From Solirubrobacterales bacterium (GTDB taxonomy: Bacteria > Actinomycetota > Thermoleophilia > Solirubrobacterales > Solirubrobacteraceae): a stretch of 44,094 nt of DNA. The notes under the pieces are model-generated. The model did no database searches. It was not told the DNA's origin and saw only the letters and a list, made by a program, of their open reading frames with translations. The position numbers and the translations under genes were made by a program. Positions 32,801 to 40,497 of this stretch are shown in pieces (position 1 is the stretch's first letter; every line of letters starts with the position of its first letter). The stretch lies in NCBI GenBank assembly GCA_019240115.1, contig JAFAYV010000072.1:1-44094 (forward strand), read 5' to 3'.

Positions 32801-33000
32801 ACGCGCGGTTGTCCATGACGACCCGCGATTGTCCATGACGACCCGCGGTTGTCCATGACGACCCGCGGTTGTCCATGACGACCCGCGGTTGTCCATGACG
32901 GCCCGCGGTTGTCCATGACGGCCCGCGGTTGTCCATGACGGCCCGCGGTTGTCCATGACGGCCCGCGGTTGTCCATGACGACCCGCGGTTGTCCATGACG
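32801..33000. repeat. Ten head-to-tail copies of a 20-bp repeat upstream of the FHA gene
   Basis: Ten contiguous units of ACCCGCGGTTGTCCATGACG run from 32801 to 33000 with no spacers. Position 1 is A in units 1-5 and 10 and G in units 6-9; unit 1 has ACGCGCGG and unit 2 has GCGATT. Each contains CCGCGG (except the first two) and, on the minus strand, one ATG. All three minus frames are open across the array because 20 is not a multiple of 3. The plus strand has a stop in each unit. Confidence 0.95.
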
Positions 33001-33012
33001 TTGGTGGCGACG

Positions 33013-33046
33013 ATGCGGCGCCGGGCAACTATGCGGCGCCGGGCAA
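33013..33046. repeat. Tandem duplication of a 16-bp sequence at the end of the membrane-protein gene
   Basis: ATGCGGCGCCGGGCAA occurs at 33013-33028 and 33031-33046 (18-bp period). The second copy encodes the last residues (LPGAA-type end) of the minus-strand gene and the first lies just past its stop, so the stop arose inside a duplicated segment. Confidence 0.7.
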
Positions 33047-33433
33047 GCTCGGCCCCTCGGGCTCAGCCGAGGCCGACCGCGCGCCCACGAGCACGCCGCC
33101 CAACGCGGGCAGCGCGAGCACCTCGGCGGCGATCGCGATCACGATCGGCAGCCGCAGGCTCGGCTCGTGGTAGCCGAAGAAGCTGCCGGCCAGCGCGATC
33201 GCGATGCTGACGAGCGATCCGACGCAGACGGCGAGCCCGCCGAGGGCGGCCAGCCGGCGCAGGCCGCGGTCGGCACCGAGCAGCGCTGCGGCGAGGCCGG
33301 CGCCGCCGGCCGCGTTGAGCAGGAACAGCACGCCGACCGTCGGGACGAGGCTCATGAAGTCGACGTACTGCTGGAAGTGGACGCCGGCGACGACGAGCAG
33401 CAGCGCGGCGGCCGGGAGACGGACGCGCCCCAT
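33029..33433 (-). CDS. Four-helix membrane protein coupled to the cupredoxin
   Basis: 134 residues with about four hydrophobic helices (LPAAALLLVVAGVHF, VGVLFLLNAAGGAGLAAALL, LAALGGLAVCVGSLVSIAIAL and IVIAIAAEVLALPALGGVLV) and a short polar tail. I do not recognise a family. The HFQQYVDFM loop after helix 1 is a feature of small actinobacterial membrane proteins of unknown function. The start overlaps the cupredoxin stop as TGATG, so the two are co-translated, which suggests a membrane partner for the cupredoxin. Confidence 0.7.
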   Translation of the reverse strand: MGRVRLPAAALLLVVAGVHFQQYVDFMSLVPTVGVLFLLNAAGGAGLAAALLGADRGLRRLAALGGLAVCVGSLVSIAIALAGSFFGYHEPSLRLPIVIAIAAEVLALPALGGVLVGARSASAEPEGPSLPGAA

Positions 33434-33798
33434 CAGGGCTTCACCGTGATCGTGGCCGTCATGAAGGCGTGAAAGGCGCAATGGTAGGTGTAGGTACCCG
33501 GGTGCTGGAAGTCGATCACCCTGGAGGCGTGGGGGGCGACGGTGCCGGTGTCGAAGGACCCGTTGTCGGCGGTGGCGGTGTGCGCGGTGTTGTCGTGGTT
33601 GGTCCACGTCACGCGTGTGCCGGAGGTAACAGTGACAGCATTGGGAAGGAAAGCGTAGTTACTGATCGCAATCGTGAGATGTCCGTTGTGCACCGCTGCG
33701 GAGACGGCGTGGGGCGCGGTGCGATGTCTGAAGATCACCGCGACGGCGGCGACGAGAATCGCGACCAGAGTCGGTATGAGCAGGGATTTCAGGCGCAC
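33433..33798 (-). CDS. Membrane-anchored or secreted cupredoxin (amicyanin/plastocyanin-like)
   Basis: 121 residues from GTG at 33798. An N-terminal hydrophobic segment (LLIPTLVAILVAAVAVIF) is a signal or anchor. The cupredoxin domain has AVTVTSGTRVTWTNHD, then the first Cu ligand His in NTAHTATAD, and the C-terminal ligand loop YHCAFHAFM giving Cys, His and Met, a type 1 copper site. It would carry electrons or copper outside the membrane. A TACTCT box (complement of 33819-33824) is a candidate -10. Its -35 region falls in a 16-bp palindrome shared with the divergent ferritin-like operon. Confidence 0.88.
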   Translation of the reverse strand: MRLKSLLIPTLVAILVAAVAVIFRHRTAPHAVSAAVHNGHLTIAISNYAFLPNAVTVTSGTRVTWTNHDNTAHTATADNGSFDTGTVAPHASRVIDFQHPGTYTYHCAFHAFMTATITVKP

Positions 33799-33841
33799 AA
33801 CCAGCGTTCGGATGCACGAGAGTAGCGGATCAAACCGTCAG

Positions 33842-33857
33842 GTTAAGCGCGCTTAAC
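33842..33857. promoter_or_regulatory. 16-bp perfect palindrome in a divergent promoter (probable operator)
   Basis: GTTAAGCGCGCTTAAC is a perfect inverted repeat in an AT-richer intergenic patch. On the minus strand CTTAAC lies 17 nt from the TACTCT box of the cupredoxin gene. On the plus strand TTAACA (33853-33858) lies 17 nt from TGACAT (33876-33881) before the ferritin-like operon. A repressor bound here would cover both -35 regions. Only the palindrome is certain. Confidence 0.6.
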
Positions 33858-33940
33858 AGAATGACTGATCCATCCTGACATCGGCTTCGTAAGAGATGGC
33901 GGTGCGCACATGTGCACCGAACGACAGCCCAGGAGGCCTC

Positions 33941-34663
33941 ATGACGGACACCAGTACCCACAACGAAACCGAGCAGGCCCCCGGCGCCGTGGAGGAGCTC
34001 GTCCGCGACGACGTCGAGCGCAAGCGGTTCCTGAAGATGGCGGGCAAGGGCATCGGCGCCGGTGCGGCAGCCACGTCACTGGCCGCGTTCATCGCCGCCT
34101 GCGGATCGAGTTCGAAGAAGAGCTCGTCGAGCGCCTCGAGCTCGTCGAGCGCCTCGAGCGCCTCGAGCGCCTCGAGCGGGTCGGGCTCGAGCCCGAGCGG
34201 CGATCTCGCGATCGTCAACTACGCGCTGACGCTCGAGTACCTCGAGTCCCAGTTCTACGCCAAGGTCATCGCCAGTGGCCTGTTCCACGGCAAGGACCTG
34301 GCGATCATCAAGACCTTCGGAGCCGAAGAGGCCGACCACGTCGCCGCGCTGCACAAGGTCGCCTCGAGCATGGGCAAGCCCGCCGCCAAGCCGATGGGCA
34401 AGTTCCCGATCCACTCGGCCCCGCAGGTGACGATGCTCGCCGCGACGGTCGAGAACCTGGGCGCCGCCGCCTACCTCGGGCAGGCGGGAGCGATCAAGAG
34501 CAAGGAGATCCTCGCCGCCGCGCTGGCCATCCACAGCATCGAGGCGCGCCACGCCGCGACGCTGAATCTCGTCCTCAAGAAGGACCCGACCCCGGACGGT
34601 GCGTTCGCCAAGCCGGCGAGCATGTCGACCGTCCTGGCCGCGGTCAAGCCGTTCATCGCCTAG
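33941..34663 (+). CDS. Ferritin-like domain lipoprotein with Ser-rich linker
   Basis: 240 residues. A Shine-Dalgarno (AGGAGGCCTC) supports the ATG at 33941. ERKRFLKMAGKG resembles a Tat motif with Lys-Arg in place of the twin Arg, and AAFIAACGSSS is a lipobox, so it is probably a surface lipoprotein. A Ser/Ala linker (SSSASSASSASSGSGS type, about residues 48-85) leads to a ferritin-like helical bundle of the secreted DUF4439/dessication-related type: YALTLEYLESQFY, GAEEADHVAAL and HSIEARHAATL hold the Glu/His pairs of a di-iron site. A role in iron or oxidative stress protection is inferred. It is followed 34 nt later by a paralogue. Confidence 0.88.
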   Translation: MTDTSTHNETEQAPGAVEELVRDDVERKRFLKMAGKGIGAGAAATSLAAFIAACGSSSKKSSSSASSSSSASSASSASSGSGSSPSGDLAIVNYALTLEYLESQFYAKVIASGLFHGKDLAIIKTFGAEEADHVAALHKVASSMGKPAAKPMGKFPIHSAPQVTMLAATVENLGAAAYLGQAGAIKSKEILAAALAIHSIEARHAATLNLVLKKDPTPDGAFAKPASMSTVLAAVKPFIA

Positions 34664-34697
34664 CCATCCCCGACTTCCGGATAAGGAAACCATCACC

Positions 34698-35330
34698 ATG
34701 ACCACGCTTGATCCCCAGAGCCCCGAGCTGGGCGCCGTCGAGGTCCACGGCATGAACCGCGCGACCTTCATCCTGCGCGGGACGCTTGCCGCCGGCGCGC
34801 TGTTCGGCGCGAGCGCTGCGGCGCCGTTCGTCTCGAACGCGTTCGCGGCCGCCGGCACCAGCGACGTCGACATCCTGAACTTCGCGCTGACGCTGGAGTA
34901 CCTCGAGAGCGACTTCTACCTGTCCAAGGGCAAGTCGGTCGGTCTCAGCGGCCAGGCCAAGTCGGTCGCCATGGAGTTCGGCGACGAGGAGTCCGAGCAC
35001 GTCGCCGCCCTGATGAAGGCGATCTCGGGCGCCGGCGGCATGCCCGTCAAGAAGCCGACGTTCGCGTTCCCGGTCACCGACGAGAAGAGCTTTCTCAAGC
35101 TCGCGTATGTGCTCGAGAACACCGGCGTCAGTGCGTACAACGGCGCCGGCCCCTCCCTGCAGAACAAGGCGCTGCTCGCCGCCGCGGGCTCGATCGTCCA
35201 GGTCGAGGCTCGGCACGCGGCGACGATCGCGCTCCTGACCAACATGAAGATCACGCCCGACGGCGCGTTCGACAAGCCGGCGACGATGAAGCAGGTCCTG
35301 GCCAAGGCCGGCCCGCTCATCAAGAAGTAG
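34698..35330 (+). CDS. Second secreted ferritin-like domain protein (paralogue)
   Basis: 210 residues. The N-terminus (NRATFILRGTLAAGALFGAS then FVSNAFAAAG) is a signal peptide with a weak Tat-like Asn-Arg and an AFA-A cleavage site; there is no lipobox. The bundle matches its upstream neighbour helix by helix: FALTLEYLESDFYL, GDEESEHVAALMKA and VQVEARHAATIALL. It would be the soluble periplasmic/exported form next to the lipid-anchored one. The Shine-Dalgarno is weak (AAGGAAACCATCACC). The tandem pair is a duplication with different cell-envelope targeting. Confidence 0.88.
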   Translation: MTTLDPQSPELGAVEVHGMNRATFILRGTLAAGALFGASAAAPFVSNAFAAAGTSDVDILNFALTLEYLESDFYLSKGKSVGLSGQAKSVAMEFGDEESEHVAALMKAISGAGGMPVKKPTFAFPVTDEKSFLKLAYVLENTGVSAYNGAGPSLQNKALLAAAGSIVQVEARHAATIALLTNMKITPDGAFDKPATMKQVLAKAGPLIKK

Positions 35331-35523
35331 ACCCTCGACGCGCGAGCGCGGCGGGGGCGCTGCGCGGACCCACCGCCGGCTGCAGATCGTCAACGGGCGG
35401 CTGACGCAACAACGCCAGGGGCCCAGGTCGGCGTCGGCCACCGGCTCCGCGCACCACCGGCCACGTCCCGTGCAGCGCCGCAGGCCCGGCAGGTGGGCGT
35501 GTCGCCGGTGGGCGCCGACGCGT

Positions 35524-35988
35524 TCAGGGGCGCGGCCGGTCGCCGGACGCCTGTTCGCGCGCGTAGCGATCGAGACGTTCGAGCTCGTCGGCGTACATCC
35601 GGCTCAACACGCGCGGCGCGAACAGCCGCTCGAAGAACCCGCCCACGCCGCCGGCGCCCTGCCAGCTGGTCGCGATCGACACGCGGCAGTGCTCGCCCGA
35701 TGGCGTGACGGTGAACGAGGTCACCAGCGAGGATTCCTGGTCGGTCTCGGTCAGGACGCGGCCGGGTTCGGGCTCCTCGACGCGCATCGTGTATCGGCGC
35801 GTTCGGCCGCCGGCGTTGACCTTGAAGCGATGCAGGGTGCCGGCTCCCGAGCCGCCCTCCAGGACCTCGAAGTCAGTGAAGCCGTCGGGGAGGAAACGCT
35901 GATGATGCTCGTCGTCGGCGATCAGGCGATAGGTGAGATCCGCCGGCGCGCCGACGTCCCCCTCGCGCTTGACGGTGATCAGCCCCAT
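35524..35988 (-). CDS. SRPBCC (START/Bet v1-like) family protein
   Basis: 154 residues. VKREGDVGAPADLTYRLIAD begins the fold (polyketide cyclase/dehydrase-type helix-grip), followed by strands with YTMRVEEPEPGRVLTETD and SFTVTPSGEHCRVSIATSW and a long C-terminal helix (RMYADELERLDRYAREQ). It binds a hydrophobic ligand; no substrate is evident. A TATCGT box (complement of 35996-36001) ends 7 nt before the ATG, so it is probably leaderless. It is divergent from the decarboxylase gene. Confidence 0.85.
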   Translation of the reverse strand: MGLITVKREGDVGAPADLTYRLIADDEHHQRFLPDGFTDFEVLEGGSGAGTLHRFKVNAGGRTRRYTMRVEEPEPGRVLTETDQESSLVTSFTVTPSGEHCRVSIATSWQGAGGVGGFFERLFAPRVLSRMYADELERLDRYAREQASGDRPRP

Positions 35989-36193
35989 CGCGACGACGAT
36001 AACGCGATCGCGAGCTCGAACGGAGCCCGCCCCGGGCTCAGGGACCCCGAACCTCCGGTAGCAGCAGGGCTTTTGCGCTGAGTGCGGACAGCTCGTACAG
36101 CAGCATTGCGGCGTACCGACGCGCAGGCGCATCCGAATCGCCCGTCAGCACGGTAGGGCTGAGGCTCGAGCGAGGCGGGTATCGTCCCGCACC

Positions 36194-37477
36194 ATGACGA
36201 CCCAGCCTGATGCGGTGGACGCTAAACGCAGCGCCGGCTGGCTTCCGGAGCAGGACGACCTGGAGTCGTGGCTCGAGGGCCACCGGGAGCGAGTGGAGGC
36301 TCGGGGCGAGCAGGTCGTGCTCCACCCGGTGATCGAGGAGTTCCAGCAGCTGATCGATACCGATCCGATCGTGCGCATGTGCCTGCACCAGATGATCGAA
36401 CAGGTGCCGAGCACCAAGCCGTACCGCACGCGCCACTTGGACAGCGTCGAGCAGATGCTGCGCCTGATCAACGAACTGCTCACGATGGCGCCGGAGTTCG
36501 GCGAGACCTCGATCATGGCCCTGCCACTCAACGCGATCCTCGATTGGCCGATGGGAACGCCGGCCGGGTTCGCTGTCTTCCGGGACCCGCGGGTCAACGC
36601 GATGCTGAAGAAGATCCTGACCACCTGGTGCGAGTTCCTCAGCGGCCGTGACTCGCTCTACGTGCTCAACGATTCGCCGGCCGGCTGGAAGTGCGCACAG
36701 GCCCGACGCACGGTCGGCATGGGACAGTACGAGCATGACCCGGAGGACGAGCATTGGGGCTTTTGCTCGTGGAACGACTTCTTCACCAGACGCTTCAAGG
36801 AGGGTGAGCGTCCGGTGGCCTCGCCGGAGGACGACAAAGTGATCGTCAGCGCGTGTGAGTCGACGCCCTACGGCATCAGCACGGACGTCAAGCGTCAAGA
36901 CCGCTTCTGGATCAAGAGCCAGCCGTACTCCCTCGAGGACATGCTGGCCAATGACGACTCAATCGATCAGTTCGTCGGGGGAACCGTCTACCAGGCCTTT
37001 CTCAGCGCCGTCAACTACCACCGGTGGCACAGCCCCGTGGCCGGCACGGTCGTCCGTGCGTTCGTCCACGACGGAACCTATTACTCGGAGGCGGACTCCG
37101 AGGGCAAGGACGCGGTCGAGCCGAAGAACTCACAGTCCTATCTGGCCCACGTCGCGACCCGAGCGATCATCCTCATCGACGCCGACGAGCCGGTCATCGG
37201 CCTGATTGCCTTCGTGGCGGTCGGCATGTCGGAGGTCTCTTCCTGCGTCATCGACTCGGCGGTGACGTCCGGCTACCACGTCGACAAGGGTGAGGAACTC
37301 GGTTACTTCCAGTACGGCGGCTCGACCGAGTGCCTGGTGTTCCGCCCAGGCGCAATCGCCGAGTTCACGCTCGCGGCCATCCCCCAGCCGCACGATCCCC
37401 ACGCGCCGCTGATGCTCGTCCGCTCCAGGCTCGCCACCGCCGAGGCCGCAGCCGTCAAGCAAGAGCAGAACCGCTGA
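36194..37477 (+). CDS. PsiD-like phosphatidylserine decarboxylase-family enzyme
   Basis: 427 residues. The C-terminal half is a pyruvoyl-dependent PS decarboxylase domain with SAVNYHRWHSPVAGTV (PSD active region) and FQYGGSTECLVF, the self-cleavage motif; Ser377 would become the pyruvoyl group, leaving a 50-residue alpha chain. The N-terminal ~170 residues (IEEFQQLIDTDPIVRMCLHQM and PLNAILDWPMGTPAGF) match the extra PSDC-type domain of fungal PsiD L-tryptophan decarboxylases, absent from housekeeping PSDs. It lacks membrane anchors. An amino-acid decarboxylase role giving an amine is inferred. A TATCGT box (36180-36185) lies 8 nt upstream. No pssA gene adjoins it. Confidence 0.85.
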   Translation: MTTQPDAVDAKRSAGWLPEQDDLESWLEGHRERVEARGEQVVLHPVIEEFQQLIDTDPIVRMCLHQMIEQVPSTKPYRTRHLDSVEQMLRLINELLTMAPEFGETSIMALPLNAILDWPMGTPAGFAVFRDPRVNAMLKKILTTWCEFLSGRDSLYVLNDSPAGWKCAQARRTVGMGQYEHDPEDEHWGFCSWNDFFTRRFKEGERPVASPEDDKVIVSACESTPYGISTDVKRQDRFWIKSQPYSLEDMLANDDSIDQFVGGTVYQAFLSAVNYHRWHSPVAGTVVRAFVHDGTYYSEADSEGKDAVEPKNSQSYLAHVATRAIILIDADEPVIGLIAFVAVGMSEVSSCVIDSAVTSGYHVDKGEELGYFQYGGSTECLVFRPGAIAEFTLAAIPQPHDPHAPLMLVRSRLATAEAAAVKQEQNR

Positions 37478-37781
37478 CTACCGGCGCTCGCGCCGTCGCT
37501 GACGCCTTCCGATCGCGCAGGCGCGGCCTTCCGCGCCTCGACGGCGATCGTCGGCGCGGTGCGATGGCGCGGGCTCGCCGACGTCACCGGTTGATCGTGC
37601 GCACGGCTCGGTCTGAACGGACCCGCGGATAGCAGCCGGGACCCGCTCACGGGGTGCTCGACGACTCCACCTCCACGCACCGCCGCGGAGGGCGGCCTGT
37701 TCGGCGGCGGGTACGCTCTCGTGTGCCCGGCCGGCCCTGCCCGGCCCGCGGGCGGGCCCGACTGTGAGGAGGTGGATCGGT
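37478..37781. other. 304-bp intergenic region without a convincing gene
   Basis: This GC-rich gap between the decarboxylase and the Tm-1-like gene shows no conserved protein. It contains only short frames. Towards its 3' end are GC palindromes (GGGCCCGCC-type runs) and the Shine-Dalgarno (GAGGAGGTGGATCGGT) of the next gene. Confidence 0.6.
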
Positions 37782-38996
37782 ATGACTGAGACCGTGCTGT
37801 TGCTCGGGACGTTGGACACGAAGGGCCACGAATATGCCTTCGCTCGTGACCGGTTGCGTGATCTGGATGTCGGGGTGCTGCTCGTCGACGCCGGGATCAA
37901 TGAACCGGTGGGCGTGGAGCCGGATGTTGGCCGGGGCGCGGTCGCTGAGGCGGCGGGGGCGCGGGTCGAGGACTTGGCGTCGGTCGGTGATCGTGGCGCC
38001 GCCGTGGAGGCGATGGCGCGCGGCGCGGCGGTGGTGGTGCGGCGGCTGTTTGACGAGGGTCGGTTTGACGGGATCCTGGCGTTGGGCGGGTCCGGCGGCT
38101 CGTCGATCGCCACCGCCGCGATGCGGGATCTTCCGGTCGGGGTCCCGAAGCTGATGGTCTCGACGATGGCGGCCGGTGACACGCGCCCGTACGTCGGCGC
38201 CACGGACCTGACGATGATGGCCTCGGTCGTCGACATCGCCGGCGTCAACTCCGTCTCGGCGCGGATCATGACCAATGCGGCCGGCGCGATCGCTGGCATG
38301 GTGGGCGCCCGGGCACCGGACCTCGCACACCGGAAGGTGATCGCCGCGACGATGTTCGGCGTCACCACGCCGTGTGTCACTCGCGCCCGCGAGCTGCTCG
38401 ACGAGCTCGGCTACGAGGTGCTCGTCTTCCACGCCACCGGCACCGGCGGCCAGGCCATGGAGGTGCTGGCGTCCGACGGCTATCTCGCCGGCGTTCTCGA
38501 CATCACCACGACCGAGCTCGCCGACGACTTGATTGGCGGCGTGCTGTCGGCGGGACCTGACCGGTTAGAGGCGGCGGGGCGGTCGGGCATCCCCCAGGTG
38601 GTCTCGCTGGGCGCCCTCGACATGGTCAACTTCGGCCCGCGTGACACCGTCCCCGAGCGGTTCGAGCAGCGCCGGCTCTACGTGCACAACCCGACGGTCA
38701 CGCTGATGCGCACGACACCGGAGGAGTGCGCCGAGCTCGGGCGGAGGATCGGCCGCAAACTGTCCGCGGCGCGCGGTCCCACGGTCCTGTTCGTCCCTCT
38801 GCGCGGCGTGTCGATGATCGATGTCGAGGGGCAGCCGTTCCATGACCCCGCGGCAGACCGGGCGCTGATCGAGGGGGTGCGGGAGACGCTGGACGGGAGC
38901 GTGGAGGTCCACGAGCTGGACACGGACATCAACGACGAGCGGTTCGCGACGGCGATGGCGCACCGCCTGCACGAGCTGGTGACGGAGACCATATGA
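37782..38996 (+). CDS. Tm-1-like ATP-binding domain protein (UPF0261)
   Basis: 404 residues. [21 protein letters not shown] is the UPF0261/Tm-1 N-terminal signature, with [20 protein letters not shown] and [20 protein letters not shown] further on. The C-terminal part includes [21 protein letters not shown] and [15 protein letters not shown]. In plants this domain is fused to a second TIM-barrel domain in the tomato resistance protein Tm-1; in bacteria the two are usually separate neighbouring genes, as here. Its cellular role in bacteria is unknown. A strong Shine-Dalgarno precedes the ATG, and the stop overlaps the next start as ATGA. Confidence 0.9.
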   Translation: MTETVLLLGTLDTKGHEYAFARDRLRDLDVGVLLVDAGINEPVGVEPDVGRGAVAEAAGARVEDLASVGDRGAAVEAMARGAAVVVRRLFDEGRFDGILALGGSGGSSIATAAMRDLPVGVPKLMVSTMAAGDTRPYVGATDLTMMASVVDIAGVNSVSARIMTNAAGAIAGMVGARAPDLAHRKVIAATMFGVTTPCVTRARELLDELGYEVLVFHATGTGGQAMEVLASDGYLAGVLDITTTELADDLIGGVLSAGPDRLEAAGRSGIPQVVSLGALDMVNFGPRDTVPERFEQRRLYVHNPTVTLMRTTPEECAELGRRIGRKLSAARGPTVLFVPLRGVSMIDVEGQPFHDPAADRALIEGVRETLDGSVEVHELDTDINDERFATAMAHRLHELVTETI

Positions 38997-39829
38997 ACCG
39001 AGCGGACGCGCTGGCCCGGCTGCGCACCCAGGCGAACGCCGCGCAGCCGATCATCGGAGCGGGAGCCGGTACCGGACTCTCGGCCAAGTGCGCCGAGGCC
39101 GGCGGCGCCGACCTCATCATCATCTATAACTCGGGCCGCTTCCGGATGGGAGGTCGCGGATCGCTGGCGGGGTTGCTCCCGTTCGGCGACGCCAACGCGA
39201 TCGTCGTCGACATGGCCCGCGAGGTGCTGCCGGTCGTCCGCGAGACCCCGGTCCTGGCCGGGGTGTGCGGGACCGACCCGTTCCGGCTCATGCCTGTGTT
39301 CCTGGAGGAGATCCGCCGGATCGGCTTCAGCGGCGTACAGAACTTCCCCACGGTCGGCCTCGTCGACGGGACGTTCCGCGCCAATCTCGAGGAGACCGGT
39401 ATGGGATTCGGGCTCGAGGTCGACATGATCCACGCCGCACACGAGCAGGATCTGTTGACCGCGCCGTACGTGTTCGATCCCGAACAGGCGACGGAGATGG
39501 CCCGAGCCGGAGCTGACGTCCTCGTGCCCCACATGGGCCTGACCACGGGCGGGGCGATCGGTGCACAGACGGCCAAGACGCTCGACGACTGCGTGGGGCT
39601 GATTCAGGCGATGCACGACGCGGCTAAGCGGGTCAATCCGGAGATCCTCGTCCTGTGTCACGGAGGGCCGATCGCCGAGCCCGATGACGCGGCGTACGTA
39701 CTCGAACGTACGGATGGCGTGGCCGGCTTCTTCGGCGCCAGCTCGATGGAGCGGCTGCCCACCGAGGTGGCGATGATCGAGAACATGCGGCGCTTCAAGG
39801 CGGTCGCGCTCAGCAGGGAGCAGCGATGA
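38993..39829 (+). CDS. Phosphoenolpyruvate hydrolase-like TIM-barrel protein (Tm-1 second domain)
   Basis: 278 residues. [23 protein letters not shown] and [20 protein letters not shown] open the barrel, and [27 protein letters not shown] and [10 protein letters not shown] continue it; the family is labelled PEP hydrolase-like/TIM-barrel signal transduction protein. It is translationally coupled to the UPF0261 gene and corresponds to the second domain of plant Tm-1. The reaction is not established from sequence. The pair may be the start of a longer operon that was cut short: a 26-codon frame overlaps its stop as ATGA. Confidence 0.88.
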   Translation: MNRADALARLRTQANAAQPIIGAGAGTGLSAKCAEAGGADLIIIYNSGRFRMGGRGSLAGLLPFGDANAIVVDMAREVLPVVRETPVLAGVCGTDPFRLMPVFLEEIRRIGFSGVQNFPTVGLVDGTFRANLEETGMGFGLEVDMIHAAHEQDLLTAPYVFDPEQATEMARAGADVLVPHMGLTTGGAIGAQTAKTLDDCVGLIQAMHDAAKRVNPEILVLCHGGPIAEPDDAAYVLERTDGVAGFFGASSMERLPTEVAMIENMRRFKAVALSREQR

Positions 39830-39906
39830 GCTCGTTCGTGATGCGGGACGTGGTCACCGGCGTGGCTGCGGGTGGTGATCTCGCCGTCGTGTTGAGGCGA
39901 GGCTGA
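39826..39906 (+). pseudogene. 26-codon ORF, possible 5' remnant of a lost downstream gene
   Basis: ATG at 39826 overlaps the TIM-barrel stop as ATGA and the frame ends at 39904-39906. The peptide [18 protein letters not shown] vaguely resembles the first strand of ABC-transporter ATPases of LivF type (VRDVVTGYGAG). The overlap suggests it once began a coupled third gene that is now deleted. It is too short to be sure. Confidence 0.25.
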
Positions 39907-40028
39907 GTCCTTCGGCAGGGCGGGAGTCGGTGTGTTTGGCCGTGATCGCGGTGGGAAGTGGTGGCCCATGGCGGTAGGACGCGAGTCGGGGTCGCCGGCG
40001 GCTGCTCGGGCAGGAAACCGGAGTAGGT

Positions 40029-40490
40029 GTGGTTGACCGTCGCCGCTCACTGATCTCCGGACTCCTGTGCGGCGTGGGGGTCGCGGGGTTCATCGATGAG
40101 ACGGTATTTCACCAGCTCCTTCACTGGCATCACTTCTACGACAAGTCAACGCCGTCGTGGGGACTGATCTCCGACGGGATATTTCACGCCGCCAGTTGGC
40201 TGTGCATTGTCGGCGGGTTGTTTCTGTTTGCCGACCTGCGCCGGCGCGCCAGCTTCGAGGCTCGATCGCTATGGGCGGGCTTCTTTCTCGGGCTGGGTGG
40301 CTTTCAGCTGTACGACGGAACCCTGCAGCACAAGGTCTTCCGGTTTCATCAGATCCGCTACCACGTGGACATCCTGCCGTACGACCTCGTGTGGAACGCG
40401 CTGGCTGCCGTAGCCTTGCTCGTTGGGATCGCGGTGCTGGTGCGCGCCCGGCGCCGGGCATCCGGTGACCGCGAGACCGTCGTCACGTGA
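40029..40490 (+). CDS. DUF2243 membrane protein
   Basis: 153 residues from GTG at 40029. Four hydrophobic helices are visible (LISGLLCGVGVAGFIDE, GIFHAASWLCIVGGLFLFA, LWAGFFLGLGGFQLYDG and LVWNALAAVALLVGIAVLV). DETVFHQLLHWHHFYD and DGTLQHKVFRFHQIRYHVDI, rich in His, are the conserved features of DUF2243. The His pattern suggests metal or heme contact, but no function is known. It lies 7 nt before the ctaG gene, so the two form an operon, linking it to cytochrome oxidase copper delivery. Confidence 0.88.
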   Translation: MVDRRRSLISGLLCGVGVAGFIDETVFHQLLHWHHFYDKSTPSWGLISDGIFHAASWLCIVGGLFLFADLRRRASFEARSLWAGFFLGLGGFQLYDGTLQHKVFRFHQIRYHVDILPYDLVWNALAAVALLVGIAVLVRARRRASGDRETVVT

Positions 40491-40497
40491 GCTGTGG

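Noticed and set aside
32801-33000. CRISPR array
   Set aside because: The 20-bp units are directly adjacent with no spacers, and no cas genes are present.
32801-33000. On/off phase-variable start for the FHA gene
   Set aside because: Each unit has an ATG on the minus strand and all frames are open, so changing copy number would not abolish an in-frame start.
37478-37781. A short frame with plausible residues (GAAFRASTAIVGAVRWRG)
   Set aside because: It lacks a start, family resemblance and a ribosome site, and is probably chance in GC-rich DNA.
37647-38432. Minus-strand frame opposite the Tm-1-like gene
   Set aside because: The plus strand has a conserved protein with a strong ribosome site; the antisense product shows no motif.
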